Assembly: GCA_020631235.1 (NCBI GenBank) | Contig: JAHDHQ010000006.1 | Span: 1-64,000 of the forward strand | Origin: Saprospiraceae bacterium | GTDB taxonomy: Bacteria; Bacteroidota; Bacteroidia; Chitinophagales; Saprospiraceae | DNA length: 64,000 bases | Reading direction: 5' to 3' | Shown: one piece after another, positions 1 through 8,165 of the stretch | Position numbering within the stretch: the stretch's first letter is position 1 | How the letters are laid out: each line of letters opens with the position of its first letter | Translations under genes and position numbers: made by a program | Notes under the pieces: model-generated | Seen by the model: only the letters and a program-made list of their open reading frames with translations | The model's database searches: none | Told to the model about the DNA's origin: nothing

Positions 1-31
1 TGTGTCCCTGGTTCAATTCCTGGAGGCACCA
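1..31 (+). tRNA. 3' end of a tRNA gene (isotype not determinable)
   Basis: The window opens inside a tRNA. A T arm with the loop TTCAATT is followed by a 7-nt acceptor strand AGGCACC and a discriminator A. CCA is not encoded. The T stem has one T-T mismatch at its middle pair. The anticodon lies before the window, so the isotype cannot be read. A terminator hairpin follows directly. Confidence 0.8.
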
Positions 32-37
32 CTTTTT

Positions 38-80
38 AAAAAATAATCTATTGTTTTCAATAGGTTATTTTTTTTTCTTT
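38..80 (+). terminator. Rho-independent terminator of the upstream tRNA
   Basis: A 14-bp stem (40-53 with 58-71, one G-T wobble) closes a TTTT loop and runs into a long T tract. It lies seven or more bases after the tRNA end and before the next gene. Confidence 0.75.
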
Positions 81-122
81 ACTTACCATTGAATCTAAAA
101 AGCTTAACCAAAATTGTAATCT

Positions 123-482
123 ATGCTGTTTGTTGCAAAAATATTGATAGGCTTTATTGCTCTTTTGCACCTATACATCATGTGGTTTGAGATGTTTGCA
201 TGGACAACAAAAGGACGCAAAGTGTTTAGACAGTTTCCTAAAGAATTATTTGAACCCACCAAAGCTCTAGCCGCTAACCAAGGTTTATATAATGGCTTCC
301 TTGCTGCTGGCCTAATTTGGAGTTTGTTTATAAACGAGACTTCATGGTCCATTTATGTAGCAATCTTTTTTCTTTCTTGTGTATTTTTGGCAGGGATATA
401 TGGCGCCATTACTGCCGAAAAGAAAATCTTTTTTGTACAAGCGCTACCAGCCTTGATAGCGCTCATTTTGATTCATCTGTAG
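123..482 (+). CDS. DUF1304 family small membrane protein
   Basis: 119 residues with four predicted membrane segments (about 3-22, 52-70, 75-95, 103-118). Two family hallmarks are visible: EMFAWTT just after the first helix (23-29) and ANQGLYNGFLAAG (51-63) in the second. Length matches the usual 115-125 residues of DUF1304 proteins, whose function is unknown. ATG start. It is read towards the convergent membrane gene at 490, with 7 bp between the two stop codons, and has its own promoter region downstream of the tRNA terminator. Family membership is firm; no role can be assigned. Confidence 0.85.
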   Translation: MLFVAKILIGFIALLHLYIMWFEMFAWTTKGRKVFRQFPKELFEPTKALAANQGLYNGFLAAGLIWSLFINETSWSIYVAIFFLSCVFLAGIYGAITAEKKIFFVQALPALIALILIHL

Positions 483-489
483 ATTAAAT

Positions 490-921
490 TTAGTTTAAGT
501 ACCCTCTTAATGTAGTTGCCCTGGCAAACCAGACTAAAAAAGCAGCTATTAATAAGACAATAGATCCCATAACCATGGATCCTGAACCCATAATTTCATA
601 GGCATTAGTCATGAAGCTATTGGCCATTTGGACTAACACACATACCAAAGAAACTACTAAAACAGGTCTTGCCCATCGTTTGCGCATTAATAAACCTAAA
701 GACCCCAGCGTCCCTAGAATGACCGCTCCTCCAAAAGCTACTTTGGCCCAAAGTGCTTGTGTTTCATATAAGTTTCGTTGTGCCGCATCCATTGCTGCTA
801 AAGCTGATTCACTAATCGTCATATCTGCATAAAAAGCAAATAAACCCATCAAATTCCAGAGTAGTGCCACCACGCCTACAATCCAAAACCATACAGGTAG
901 TTTGTTTGTTGATTGATTCAT
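490..921 (-). CDS. Small four-helix membrane protein, function unknown
   Basis: 143 residues with four hydrophobic segments (about 11-31, 60-80, 86-105, 111-133) and a short soluble loop after the first. It resembles a widespread group of roughly 140-residue proteins often labelled 'sugar transporter' on weak grounds, sharing the N-terminal VWFWIVGVVALLWNLMG pattern, the LYET motif before helix 2 and the RKRWA turn before helix 3. I see no transport motif and would not adopt that name. ATG start. It is convergent with the DUF1304 gene and divergent from the lycopene cyclase gene. Confidence 0.8.
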   Translation of the reverse strand: MNQSTNKLPVWFWIVGVVALLWNLMGLFAFYADMTISESALAAMDAAQRNLYETQALWAKVAFGGAVILGTLGSLGLLMRKRWARPVLVVSLVCVLVQMANSFMTNAYEIMGSGSMVMGSIVLLIAAFLVWFARATTLRGYLN

Positions 922-1027
922 ATTGTTTGATTTTTTGTTGAATATAAAGTTTATTCTTTTGGTAAGAATACCCAGTATTGATGTTTTGTATTATGGTCAC
1001 ATTTAAAATCATCCTTATCTTTCACTC

Positions 1028-2191
1028 GTGAAGACAGACATCATATACGATATTTGTATTATTGGACTTGGTGCGGCAGGTAGCCATTTATTACTGGCCA
1101 TGCTCAATGATCCATTCTTTGATGATAAACGTGTTGTAGTTATCGAAAAAGAAACAAAGCTCAAACACGATAGAACCTGGAGTTTCTGGGAAAAAAATGA
1201 TGGTCCTTATGATCATCTTTGTGAAAACATATGGAGTAAAGGCAATTACTATTCACCCAGTAAGCATGTTTCTTTAGATCTAAAAGACTACAGATACAAG
1301 ACGCTTCATTCTGATCGATTCTATGATTTTGTCCGCGATAAACTTGTTTCACAAAACAAAATCCTTGTTTTAAACGAATCTGTAAAAAATGTAAATAAGA
1401 TCGAAAACCAAATGGTGATTCACACGGATCAGTCTACCATTAAAAGTCAAGTAGTCTTTGATAGTCGTATACCTTCTGAATTTTCCAACAAGTCTACACA
1501 AGACATACATATTCTCCAACATTTCAAGGGTTGGTTAATTAAATGTAAAAAACCTGTTTTTGATAGTAATCACTTTACGATTATGGATTATAGAATCAAC
1601 TTTAATAATCAGACTTGTTTTACCTATGTATTGCCTTATGATGCTCATACAGCAATAATTGAAACCACGTTTTTTACAGAAAAAAGAGTTGATGACAATA
1701 TCTATGACGAATTGTTAACAAAATATATTTCCAATATTTTAAATGTTGATCATTATCAAATAGAACATGAGGAATTTGGCATTATTCCTATGAGTACTTT
1801 TCCTTTTCATAAATACAATACAGCCTCTCATATAAGGATTGGAACAGGAGGTGGTTGGGTTAAAGCTTCTTCAGGATATATGTTTAGAATGGCTCAAGAT
1901 AAAGCGAAACAAATTTTGAGTAACTATAAACATTCACGTCCATTAAATCAGTCAATAGTTAAATTTAAGTATCGGTTTTATGACAGACTTTTACTCGATG
2001 TTTTAATCAAAGAAAACCACATGGGTCCTGCTATTTTCACTGCCTCTTATGGCTCAAACCCTATAGCAAGACTTTTTAAATTTTTAGACGAAAAATCCAG
2101 TCTGTGGGAGGATTTTCTTTTTATTCTTAGTATGCCAAAAATCCCTTTTTTAAGGGCTCTCTGGAGACAAAAAGGGAATCTATTTAAGTAA
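1028..2191 (+). CDS. crtY: Lycopene beta-cyclase family flavoprotein (CrtY type)
   Basis: 387 residues. The N terminus has a Rossmann dinucleotide-binding motif (IIGLGAAGSH, about 11-20) ending in an acidic VVVIEKE strand, followed by the CrtY signature DRTWSFWE (about 49-56). A second family region, IGTGGGWVKASSGYMF, lies near residues 271-286, and the C terminus has the usual YDRLLLDVL...FLDE pattern. CrtY cyclises the psi ends of lycopene to beta rings, giving beta-carotene, at the membrane. The start is GTG; no upstream in-frame ATG fits. No phytoene synthase or desaturase gene is nearby, so the substrate pathway must be encoded elsewhere. The family is clear; the exact ring product is inferred. 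Confidence 0.88.
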   Translation: MKTDIIYDICIIGLGAAGSHLLLAMLNDPFFDDKRVVVIEKETKLKHDRTWSFWEKNDGPYDHLCENIWSKGNYYSPSKHVSLDLKDYRYKTLHSDRFYDFVRDKLVSQNKILVLNESVKNVNKIENQMVIHTDQSTIKSQVVFDSRIPSEFSNKSTQDIHILQHFKGWLIKCKKPVFDSNHFTIMDYRINFNNQTCFTYVLPYDAHTAIIETTFFTEKRVDDNIYDELLTKYISNILNVDHYQIEHEEFGIIPMSTFPFHKYNTASHIRIGTGGGWVKASSGYMFRMAQDKAKQILSNYKHSRPLNQSIVKFKYRFYDRLLLDVLIKENHMGPAIFTASYGSNPIARLFKFLDEKSSLWEDFLFILSMPKIPFLRALWRQKGNLFK

Positions 2192-2375
2192 GCGATTTTA
2201 TTCTGCTCGATACCAATGCATCTTTTGGAAACTAATTGATAGCTAAACATTCATCTTTAAAATAATGATTGTATATTTTATTTAAAATAGCATATGAGAT
2301 CCGATTGCTTCCATGAACCATGCTTACAAAAGTCGTGTGCTTTTGACTCTTTAGGCAAAAATATTATTGCTGTAT

Positions 2376-3782
2376 ATGAGGAATAATTACTTTGACTTAA
2401 TCAACCAAAGCTATCGATTTCCTCAGGAAGGTTTCGATCTAAAAGATGGTTACTTAAGCTTTCATGGTGTTTCCCTTAAAGCGCTCATTGACAAATACGG
2501 CACTCCTTTTAAACTTATGTACCTTCCCCGCATTGGAGAACAAATTAGAAAAGCAAGAGATCTATTTAATAAAGCCATAAAAAACAATCAATATAAGGGC
2601 CAATATCATTATTGTTATTGTACCAAGTGTTGTCATTTTGCACATGTTTTAAAATCGACCTTGAAAGAAAATGTCAATTTGGAAACCTCTTCTTCTTTTG
2701 ATATTGATCTCATTATTAAACTACTCCATGAAGGTGAGTTAACCAACAAAACAACTATCGTTCATAATGGATATAAAACCGATGAATATCTTCACAAAAT
2801 TATTCATCTTAATGAGCTGGGTTTCCAAAACTCTATCCTTGTATTAGATTCCATGAATGAACTAAACAGAGTAAAAAGATTTGCCCAAACATTCAATGGA
2901 AAACTCAAAATTGGAATTCGTATAGCTATTGACGAAGAGCCCCAGTCAGCCTATTATACTTCAAGACTTGGTATTAGGCCATCTGAAATTATTCCTTTTT
3001 ACAATGATCACATAAAAGAAGACCCAAACCTTCTTTTACAAATGGTGCACTTTTTCATCGATTCGGGGATTAAGGATTCTGTATATTATTGGGGGGAATT
3101 TCAAAAAGCATTGAAAATATTTACGAGCTTAAAAGTCCTTTGTCCTAGTCTACAAGCACTTAACCTTGGGGGTGGCTTTCCTATAAGAAATAATTTAGGC
3201 TTTGAATATGATTACGCATATATCATCAATGAAATGATCAGCAATATTAAAAAAAGCTGTTTAGAATCAAATGTGGAAGAGCCTGATATATATACAGAGT
3301 TTGGAAAGTATACCGTCGGTGAAAGTGGAGCCATTATCTTCCAAGTGCTAGAACAAAAACATCAGAATGATCGCGAAGTATGGTATATGGTCGATAATAG
3401 TCTTATGAATACCATTCCCGATGCATGGTCCATTCTTGAAAAATTTATTTTATTACCTATCAATAAATGGAATAATGAATATACTAAAGTAAATATCGGA
3501 GGCATAAGCTGTGATCATTCTGATTATTACAACTCAGAAGATTTTAATCAACAATTATTCTTGCCTGAGTTTAGTGATTCGGAAGCTGAACCACTATTTG
3601 TTGGTTTTTTCCACACTGGAGCTTATCAAGATTCTATAAGTGGTTACGGCGGCATAAAACATTGTCTTATACCAGCACCTAAGTTGATTGTTGTCGATAA
3701 AGATAAACATGGTAATCTTACTGATTACGTATATCGAAAAGAACAAACTGTAGAAGAAATGCTACAAATTTTAGGTTATTAA
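2376..3782 (+). CDS. speA: PLP-dependent arginine decarboxylase (Bacteroidota short form)
   Basis: 468 residues, fold III PLP decarboxylase. It converts arginine to agmatine, the first step of polyamine synthesis. Visible features are the PLP lysine in YCTKCCHF (K84), the phosphate-binding GGGFP loop (about 268-272), and the catalytic cysteine in SCDHSD (C379). It is far shorter than the 650-residue enterobacterial SpeA but matches the roughly 460-residue Bacteroidota type. I chose the ATG at 2376 over a TTG nine bases upstream. It leads an operon: agmatinase starts 14 bp after its stop, and the deoxyhypusine-synthase homologue follows. The neighbours strongly support arginine rather than diaminopimelate or ornithine as substrate. 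Confidence 0.88.
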   Translation: MRNNYFDLINQSYRFPQEGFDLKDGYLSFHGVSLKALIDKYGTPFKLMYLPRIGEQIRKARDLFNKAIKNNQYKGQYHYCYCTKCCHFAHVLKSTLKENVNLETSSSFDIDLIIKLLHEGELTNKTTIVHNGYKTDEYLHKIIHLNELGFQNSILVLDSMNELNRVKRFAQTFNGKLKIGIRIAIDEEPQSAYYTSRLGIRPSEIIPFYNDHIKEDPNLLLQMVHFFIDSGIKDSVYYWGEFQKALKIFTSLKVLCPSLQALNLGGGFPIRNNLGFEYDYAYIINEMISNIKKSCLESNVEEPDIYTEFGKYTVGESGAIIFQVLEQKHQNDREVWYMVDNSLMNTIPDAWSILEKFILLPINKWNNEYTKVNIGGISCDHSDYYNSEDFNQQLFLPEFSDSEAEPLFVGFFHTGAYQDSISGYGGIKHCLIPAPKLIVVDKDKHGNLTDYVYRKEQTVEEMLQILGY

Positions 3783-3796
3783 AGATTGTTAGAACT

Positions 3797-4639
3797 ATGA
3801 AACGATTTGCCGGTATTTCTGACCCTTATGCGACTTTGGAAAATGCAAAAATCATTTTACAAGCCATTCCTTATGATGGAACTAGTACTTGGGGTAAAGG
3901 AGCAGATAAAGGCTTTGATGCATTTATCGAAGCTTCAGAAAATATGGAGCTATTTGATATCGAAACTAATTATGAGGTATACAAGAAAGGCGTTTTTATT
4001 CCTAAACCATTGGAGGGTTTTAAGACCCCCGAACAAATGTTTCAGTCTACTTATCGTCAAACTTTAAAATGGCTCAAGTCTGGTAAATTTCTCACTTTTT
4101 TTGGAGGCGAACATTCGATCAGTATTGGTATCATTAAAGCGTTTTACGAACAGTTCGAAAAACTTACGATACTTCATTTAGATGCACATGCTGATCTTCG
4201 ACCTAATTATTTAGGGACACCATATAATCATGCCTGCGCTGTACATGATGCGAGTTTAAATACTAATCTTATACAAGTAGGTATTAGAAGTATGGATGTT
4301 TCTGAACAAAAATTTATGGACAAAAACAAGACGTATTTTGCTCATACGATGTACAACAACAACGACTGGATGGCTGCATCGATTAATCAAATGACAGAAA
4401 ACGTGTACATAACTCTTGATTTAGATGTTTTAGACCCGTCCATTATGCCTGCTACTGGAACTCCTGAACCGGGAGGAATGAACTGGTATCAAATAAACAA
4501 TTACCTCCAAGCTGTCTTCGAAAAAAAGAATGTTATTGGTTTTGACATGGTCGAATTAGCTCCTATCAAAGGTCTAAATGCACCACAGTATTTAGCAGCT
4601 AAACTTTATTATAAAATGCTCTCGTATAAATTCAAATAA
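3797..4639 (+). CDS. speB: Agmatinase / ureohydrolase family
   Basis: 280 residues, arginase fold. It should hydrolyse agmatine to putrescine and urea. All manganese ligands of the family are in place: H106 in GGEHS, D129-H131-D133 in LDAHAD, and D208/D210 in LDLDVLDP. The TGTPEPGG loop follows. It is second in the arginine decarboxylase operon, and its TAA is directly followed by the ATG of the third gene, so tight translational coupling is likely. With the decarboxylase immediately upstream, agmatine is a much better substrate guess than arginine or formiminoglutamate. Confidence 0.9.
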   Translation: MKRFAGISDPYATLENAKIILQAIPYDGTSTWGKGADKGFDAFIEASENMELFDIETNYEVYKKGVFIPKPLEGFKTPEQMFQSTYRQTLKWLKSGKFLTFFGGEHSISIGIIKAFYEQFEKLTILHLDAHADLRPNYLGTPYNHACAVHDASLNTNLIQVGIRSMDVSEQKFMDKNKTYFAHTMYNNNDWMAASINQMTENVYITLDLDVLDPSIMPATGTPEPGGMNWYQINNYLQAVFEKKNVIGFDMVELAPIKGLNAPQYLAAKLYYKMLSYKFK

Positions 4640-5614
4640 ATGAAAAAAGGAAAGGTTTCTCAATTTATAACTGATCACTTTAAACACTTTAACGCCGCAA
4701 GTTTAGTTGACGCAGCCAAAGCCTACGAAACGCAAATACTGGCTGGAAATAAAATGATGGTCACTTTGGCTGGAGCTATGAGCACTGCCGAATTAGGAAA
4801 GTCCCTGGCAGAGATGATTCGTCAAGATAAAGTACACATCATTAGTTGTACCGGTGCTAACCTAGAAGAGGATGTTTTTAATCTTGTCGCTCATAAACAC
4901 TACAAAAGGATTCCTAGCTATCGTGACCTTTCTCCTAACGATGAAAAAGACTTATTAAACCAACATTATAATCGAGTCACAGACACTTGTATCCCGGAAG
5001 CAGAAGCCATGAGGGCCATAGAAAAACATCTGTACAAGGTTTGGAAAAAAGCAAACGATCATGGGCAGCGTTTTTTTCCACACGAATTCTTTTATCAAAT
5101 CTTATTAAGCGGAGAGTTAAGTGACAAATATCAGATTGACCCTAAAGATAGTTGGCTCCTAGCCGCTGCCGAGAAAAATTTACCCATCATTGTTCCTGGT
5201 TGGGAAGATTCTACCTGTGGCAATTTTTTTACTTCTTATTGCATTGAACAAAAAATGCTTCCCGAAACCATAAAATCAGGTATTCATTATATGATGTCAC
5301 TAGCTGATTGGTATCAATCTACCACAAAAGCATCTAAAGTTGGTTTTTTCCAAATAGGAGGTGGTATTGCCGGTGATTTTCCCATCTGTGTGGTGCCCAT
5401 GTTGCATCAAGATTTAGGCCTTGAAAATGTTCCCATGTGGTCTTATTTTTGTCAAATCAGTGATAGTACCACTAGCTATGGGTCTTACTCTGGCGCCGTT
5501 CCCAATGAGAAAATTACATGGGGTAAATTAGTCCCCGAAACACCTAAATTTATCATCGAATCAGATGCAACTATTGTTGCACCTTTACTTTTTGCGTATA
5601 TCTTACATTGGTAA
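4640..5614 (+). CDS. Deoxyhypusine-synthase-like protein in polyamine operon
   Basis: 324 residues, homologous to eukaryotic and archaeal deoxyhypusine synthase. The protein has an NAD-binding-type glycine stretch (IGGGIAGDFP, about 238-247) and the DHS signature SGAVPNEKITWGKL, in which K296 matches the lysine that forms the enzyme-imine intermediate in eukaryotic DHS. Bacteria have no eIF5A to hypusinate, so the classical reaction cannot apply. An aminobutyl transfer between small polyamines, for example putrescine or agmatine to a homospermidine-like product, is a reasonable inference because the two upstream genes make putrescine. The start codon touches the agmatinase stop. Family firm; substrate unknown. 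Confidence 0.85.
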   Translation: MKKGKVSQFITDHFKHFNAASLVDAAKAYETQILAGNKMMVTLAGAMSTAELGKSLAEMIRQDKVHIISCTGANLEEDVFNLVAHKHYKRIPSYRDLSPNDEKDLLNQHYNRVTDTCIPEAEAMRAIEKHLYKVWKKANDHGQRFFPHEFFYQILLSGELSDKYQIDPKDSWLLAAAEKNLPIIVPGWEDSTCGNFFTSYCIEQKMLPETIKSGIHYMMSLADWYQSTTKASKVGFFQIGGGIAGDFPICVVPMLHQDLGLENVPMWSYFCQISDSTTSYGSYSGAVPNEKITWGKLVPETPKFIIESDATIVAPLLFAYILHW

Positions 5615-5660
5615 CTTTATAAGATCCGATTAAATCGACATGGATTGATTTTGTATAAAC

Positions 5661-6809
5661 TTAACCCATGTACGCAGCGCGCATTATCTTATCACTGCCA
5701 AACCGCTTACGTATCCAATCCTTTTCCTTAAGTAAACTGATTTCTTTAGCTGTATCATCAAACAAACTTATCTGATAGTTACCACTCACTAATCCACTAA
5801 ATTTTACTCCAATAAGTCGTATAAGTTGACGTCGCTCATATAATATATCGAACAACTCCTGTACTTGTCGGGAAAGTACCTTGTCATTTGCTGAATAAAA
5901 AATCCTGCGTTGCTTTGTATAGGTGTTAAAATCCGCATAACGAATTTTAACGGTGACGCATGAAGTTAATTTATTCATTTTACGAAGCTCAAAAGCTAAG
6001 TTATCCGAAAGCTTTAAAAGCATATTCCGTATAAAATGTAGATTTAATGTATCCTCGGTAAACGTTCGCTCTTTTGACATTGATTTCTGTTCGTAATACG
6101 GGACTACTGGCGCTCGATCGATAGCATTTGCCTTTTCCCACAGTTTACGACCATGTTTGCCAAATTCATTTTCTAATAAACGGACCGGTATCTTACTCAA
6201 GGTGTGTATTTTCCTAACTCCCATAAAACTTAACTTCTTATAGGTTTCTTTACCAATGCCAGGAATCTTTTTAACAGCCAGTGGCGACAAAAAAGACTTT
6301 TCCGTTCCATTATCTACCATCGTTGCTCCATTGGGCTTTCCTTCGCCAGTACCTATCTTAGACACTAACTTATTAACCGACAGACCGAAAGATATCGGAA
6401 GCCCCGACTCTTTAATGATTTTTTCCCGTAACTCTTTTGACCACTTAAAACAACCAAAATGCTTATCCATACCCGACAAATCAAGATAAAACTCATCAAT
6501 AGAGGCTTTCTCATATAAAGGAGCGTCTTCCGCCACAATATCCGTCACTAGTTGAGAATACTTAGAATAACTATCCATATCTCCTTTAAGAACTAATGCA
6601 TCTGGACAGAGATTAAGCGCCATCTTCATAGACATCGCAGAATGTACGCCAAATCGTCTTGCTTCATAACTACACGAAGCAACCACTCCACGACGACTCG
6701 TTCCGCCAATAATCAAAGGCCTTCCCTTAAAAGCACTGTTCTTCAAGCACTCAACCGAAACAAAAAAAGAGTCAAGATCCATATGCAATATAGCCCGATC
6801 ATACATCAT
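5661..6809 (-). CDS. dinB: DNA polymerase IV (Y family)
   Basis: 382 residues. It is an error-prone translesion polymerase. The N-terminal palm has the metal-binding HMDLDSFFVSVE strand and the catalytic SIDEFYLDLSG motif. The thumb HhH region (IPGIGKETYKKL) and the little-finger domain follow. The C terminus ends in a short basic tail with no clear beta-clamp pentapeptide that I can be sure of. The first two codons are both ATG; either could initiate. It is divergent from an HTH/S24 regulator, and the shared 186-bp gap carries four 17-bp palindromes. Two of these bracket a good -7 box for this gene, implying direct repression by the regulator. Confidence 0.93.
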   Translation of the reverse strand: MMYDRAILHMDLDSFFVSVECLKNSAFKGRPLIIGGTSRRGVVASCSYEARRFGVHSAMSMKMALNLCPDALVLKGDMDSYSKYSQLVTDIVAEDAPLYEKASIDEFYLDLSGMDKHFGCFKWSKELREKIIKESGLPISFGLSVNKLVSKIGTGEGKPNGATMVDNGTEKSFLSPLAVKKIPGIGKETYKKLSFMGVRKIHTLSKIPVRLLENEFGKHGRKLWEKANAIDRAPVVPYYEQKSMSKERTFTEDTLNLHFIRNMLLKLSDNLAFELRKMNKLTSCVTVKIRYADFNTYTKQRRIFYSANDKVLSRQVQELFDILYERRQLIRLIGVKFSGLVSGNYQISLFDDTAKEISLLKEKDWIRKRFGSDKIMRAAYMG

Positions 6810-6835
6810 TAGTTTACATTAAAAAACACAAGTTT

Positions 6836-6852
6836 TGTTGACAAAATCAACA
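6836..6852. promoter_or_regulatory. 17-bp palindromic operator, site 1 (perfect)
   Basis: TGTTGA-CAAAA-TCAACA: a perfect 6+6 inverted repeat with a 5-bp spacer, 26 bp upstream of the dinB start. It is one of six sites in the window fitting TGTYGR-N5-TCRACA. The form resembles the operators of LexA/CI-type dimers, and the HTH/S24 regulator encoded alongside is the obvious binder (inference). Confidence 0.72.
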
Positions 6853-6861
6853 TTAACTCTA

Positions 6862-6869
6862 CAAAAGTA
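6862..6869 (-). promoter_or_regulatory. Predicted -7 box of the dinB promoter
   Basis: On the minus strand this reads TACTTTTG, a full match to the Bacteroidota -7 consensus TAnnTTTG. A TTG about 20 bp upstream, inside operator site 2, could serve as the -33 element. Operators 1 and 2 flank the box, so a bound repressor would block both ends of the promoter. Confidence 0.5.
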
Positions 6870-6877
6870 TGTCTTTT

Positions 6878-6894
6878 TGTCGGTTTTTACAACA
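6878..6894. promoter_or_regulatory. 17-bp operator, site 2
   Basis: TGTCGG-TTTTT-ACAACA: four of six half-site pairs are complementary. Its centre lies 42 bp from that of site 1, about four helical turns. It overlaps the expected -33 region of dinB. Confidence 0.62.
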
Positions 6895-6907
6895 CAAATG
6901 ACGGGTT

Positions 6908-6924
6908 TGTTTGGTTTTTCAACA
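6908..6924. promoter_or_regulatory. 17-bp operator, site 3
   Basis: TGTTTG-GTTTT-TCAACA: one base off the half-site consensus on the left, exact on the right. Its centre is 30 bp from site 2, about three helical turns. Confidence 0.62.
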
Positions 6925-6930
6925 AAAACA

Positions 6931-6947
6931 AGTTGGTTTTTTCGACA
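6931..6947. promoter_or_regulatory. 17-bp operator, site 4
   Basis: AGTTGG-TTTTT-TCGACA: right half-site exact, left half-site one base off. Nearest to the regulator's own start (48 bp away), so it is the likely autoregulatory site. Confidence 0.62.
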
Positions 6948-6995
6948 AACAGTTAAGGTTTTTGTATCTTCAAAAAACCAAAGCAGGAAAAAACG

Positions 6996-7748
6996 ATGTT
7001 GGATCAAAACTTAAAGTACTTAAGAAAACAAAAACATTTATCACAGCAAGATTTAGCAGACGCAATGGCTATCCCTCGTTCCACTTTAGGAGACTATGAA
7101 AGAGGTAAAACCGAACCTAACATCGCTCTACTAATTAAAATGGCTAATTACTTTGGACAATCCGTAGATGCATTAATCAGCCAGAAAATCTACCAATCCG
7201 AGTATCAGATCGCAAAATCAGAAAAGCTAAAAGTCCTCGCCATTTCCATTGATAGCGACAACAATGGAAACATCGAACTCGTAGACACAAAAGCCGAAGC
7301 AGGATATCTCGACAGCTACCAAGACCCAGAGTACATCCGTGATTTACCTAAAATTCAATTTCCCAGTATTCCTAAAGGAACATATAGGGGGTTTGAAATT
7401 ACAGGAGACTCTATGCTGCCTATAGAATCAGGGAGTGTTATCATTTGCTCCTACATTGAAAAAATAGAAAACATAAAAGACGACAAAACCTACATCGTTG
7501 TATCCAAAAGAGAAGGCTTAGTTTATAAACGTGTCAAAAAAGACACACTCCAAAATCAATTAATTCTACGATCAGATAATGAAAGTTATCTGCCTTATGT
7601 GATAGACTATGAAGAGATCGATGAAATCTGGGAGTATTATGCACACTTAAGTTTCTCAGACTCCAAAGCAAGCTTTTATTCTATACTCGAAGAAAAACTA
7701 GATGATATCCAACAAAAAGTGAGGGACCTTCACACTAAACATATATGA
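6996..7748 (+). CDS. LexA-like transcriptional regulator (XRE HTH + S24 peptidase)
   Basis: 250 residues. The N terminus is an XRE/CI-type helix-turn-helix (about 6-62, SQQDLADAMAIPRSTLGDYERG). The C terminus is an S24 LexA/UmuD-type peptidase, with Ser139 in GDSM and Lys178 in GLVYKRV as the expected Ser-Lys dyad. An Ala-Gly pair (A102-G103, in KAEAGYLD) lies in the linker where LexA and CI cleave themselves. This is the design of a repressor inactivated by self-cleavage after DNA damage. It starts at the ATG at 6996. The upstream gap shared with dinB contains four 17-bp palindromes, suggesting autoregulation and control of dinB. Canonical LexA is often absent in Bacteroidota, so this may be the SOS-type regulator. 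The autocleavage claim is inference from motifs. Confidence 0.88.
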   Translation: MLDQNLKYLRKQKHLSQQDLADAMAIPRSTLGDYERGKTEPNIALLIKMANYFGQSVDALISQKIYQSEYQIAKSEKLKVLAISIDSDNNGNIELVDTKAEAGYLDSYQDPEYIRDLPKIQFPSIPKGTYRGFEITGDSMLPIESGSVIICSYIEKIENIKDDKTYIVVSKREGLVYKRVKKDTLQNQLILRSDNESYLPYVIDYEEIDEIWEYYAHLSFSDSKASFYSILEEKLDDIQQKVRDLHTKHI

Positions 7749-7749
7749 T

Positions 7750-8106
7750 CTAAGGATTAATGATTTCCAAATCACAAGTCTCTGCTCTATACATTTCGCC
7801 AAAAAAAGATGGGTCGGGAAAACTAAGAGGTATATCATTTTCATAAAAGCTAGCACTCACTCGCACAGGAAGTCCTTCTTCATGAAACCGTTTAGGTACA
7901 TCTGGCAAAAGACCTACCCTAAGTAAACTATCGTTCTCAGCATAAGTAAAGCCCCATGTCTCAAAACAACTGTAAAAGTTCATCTGTGCATCAAGATCAA
8001 ACTCTTGAAATAAACACGTACCATCACACTCCATCTTTTCTTCACAAGAAGAATCGCAGGACGTGATAAAAAGAGATAAGAAAAATAGCGGAAGTAAAGC
8101 TTTCAT
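7750..8106 (-). CDS. Predicted small lipoprotein, function unknown
   Basis: 118 residues. The N terminus is a lipoprotein signal (MKALLPLFFLSLFITSC) with the lipobox cysteine at 17. The mature part is short, rich in Cys and acidic residues, and has no family that I recognise. I chose the ATG at 8106 because the signal peptide begins there; an upstream in-frame start would bury it. The gene ends one base past the stop of the convergent HTH/S24 gene. Confidence 0.72.
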   Translation of the reverse strand: MKALLPLFFLSLFITSCDSSCEEKMECDGTCLFQEFDLDAQMNFYSCFETWGFTYAENDSLLRVGLLPDVPKRFHEEGLPVRVSASFYENDIPLSFPDPSFFGEMYRAETCDLEIINP

Positions 8107-8165
8107 GATGTATACTTTTTTACAAAAGACGCCAGAAAAACCAAAAGGGTTGGTAGAACGCAACC

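Noticed and set aside
1016-1023. TATCTTTC as a -7 box giving a leaderless lycopene cyclase mRNA
   Set aside because: It is one base off the consensus, has no -33 partner at the right distance and lies only four bases before the GTG; chance cannot be excluded.
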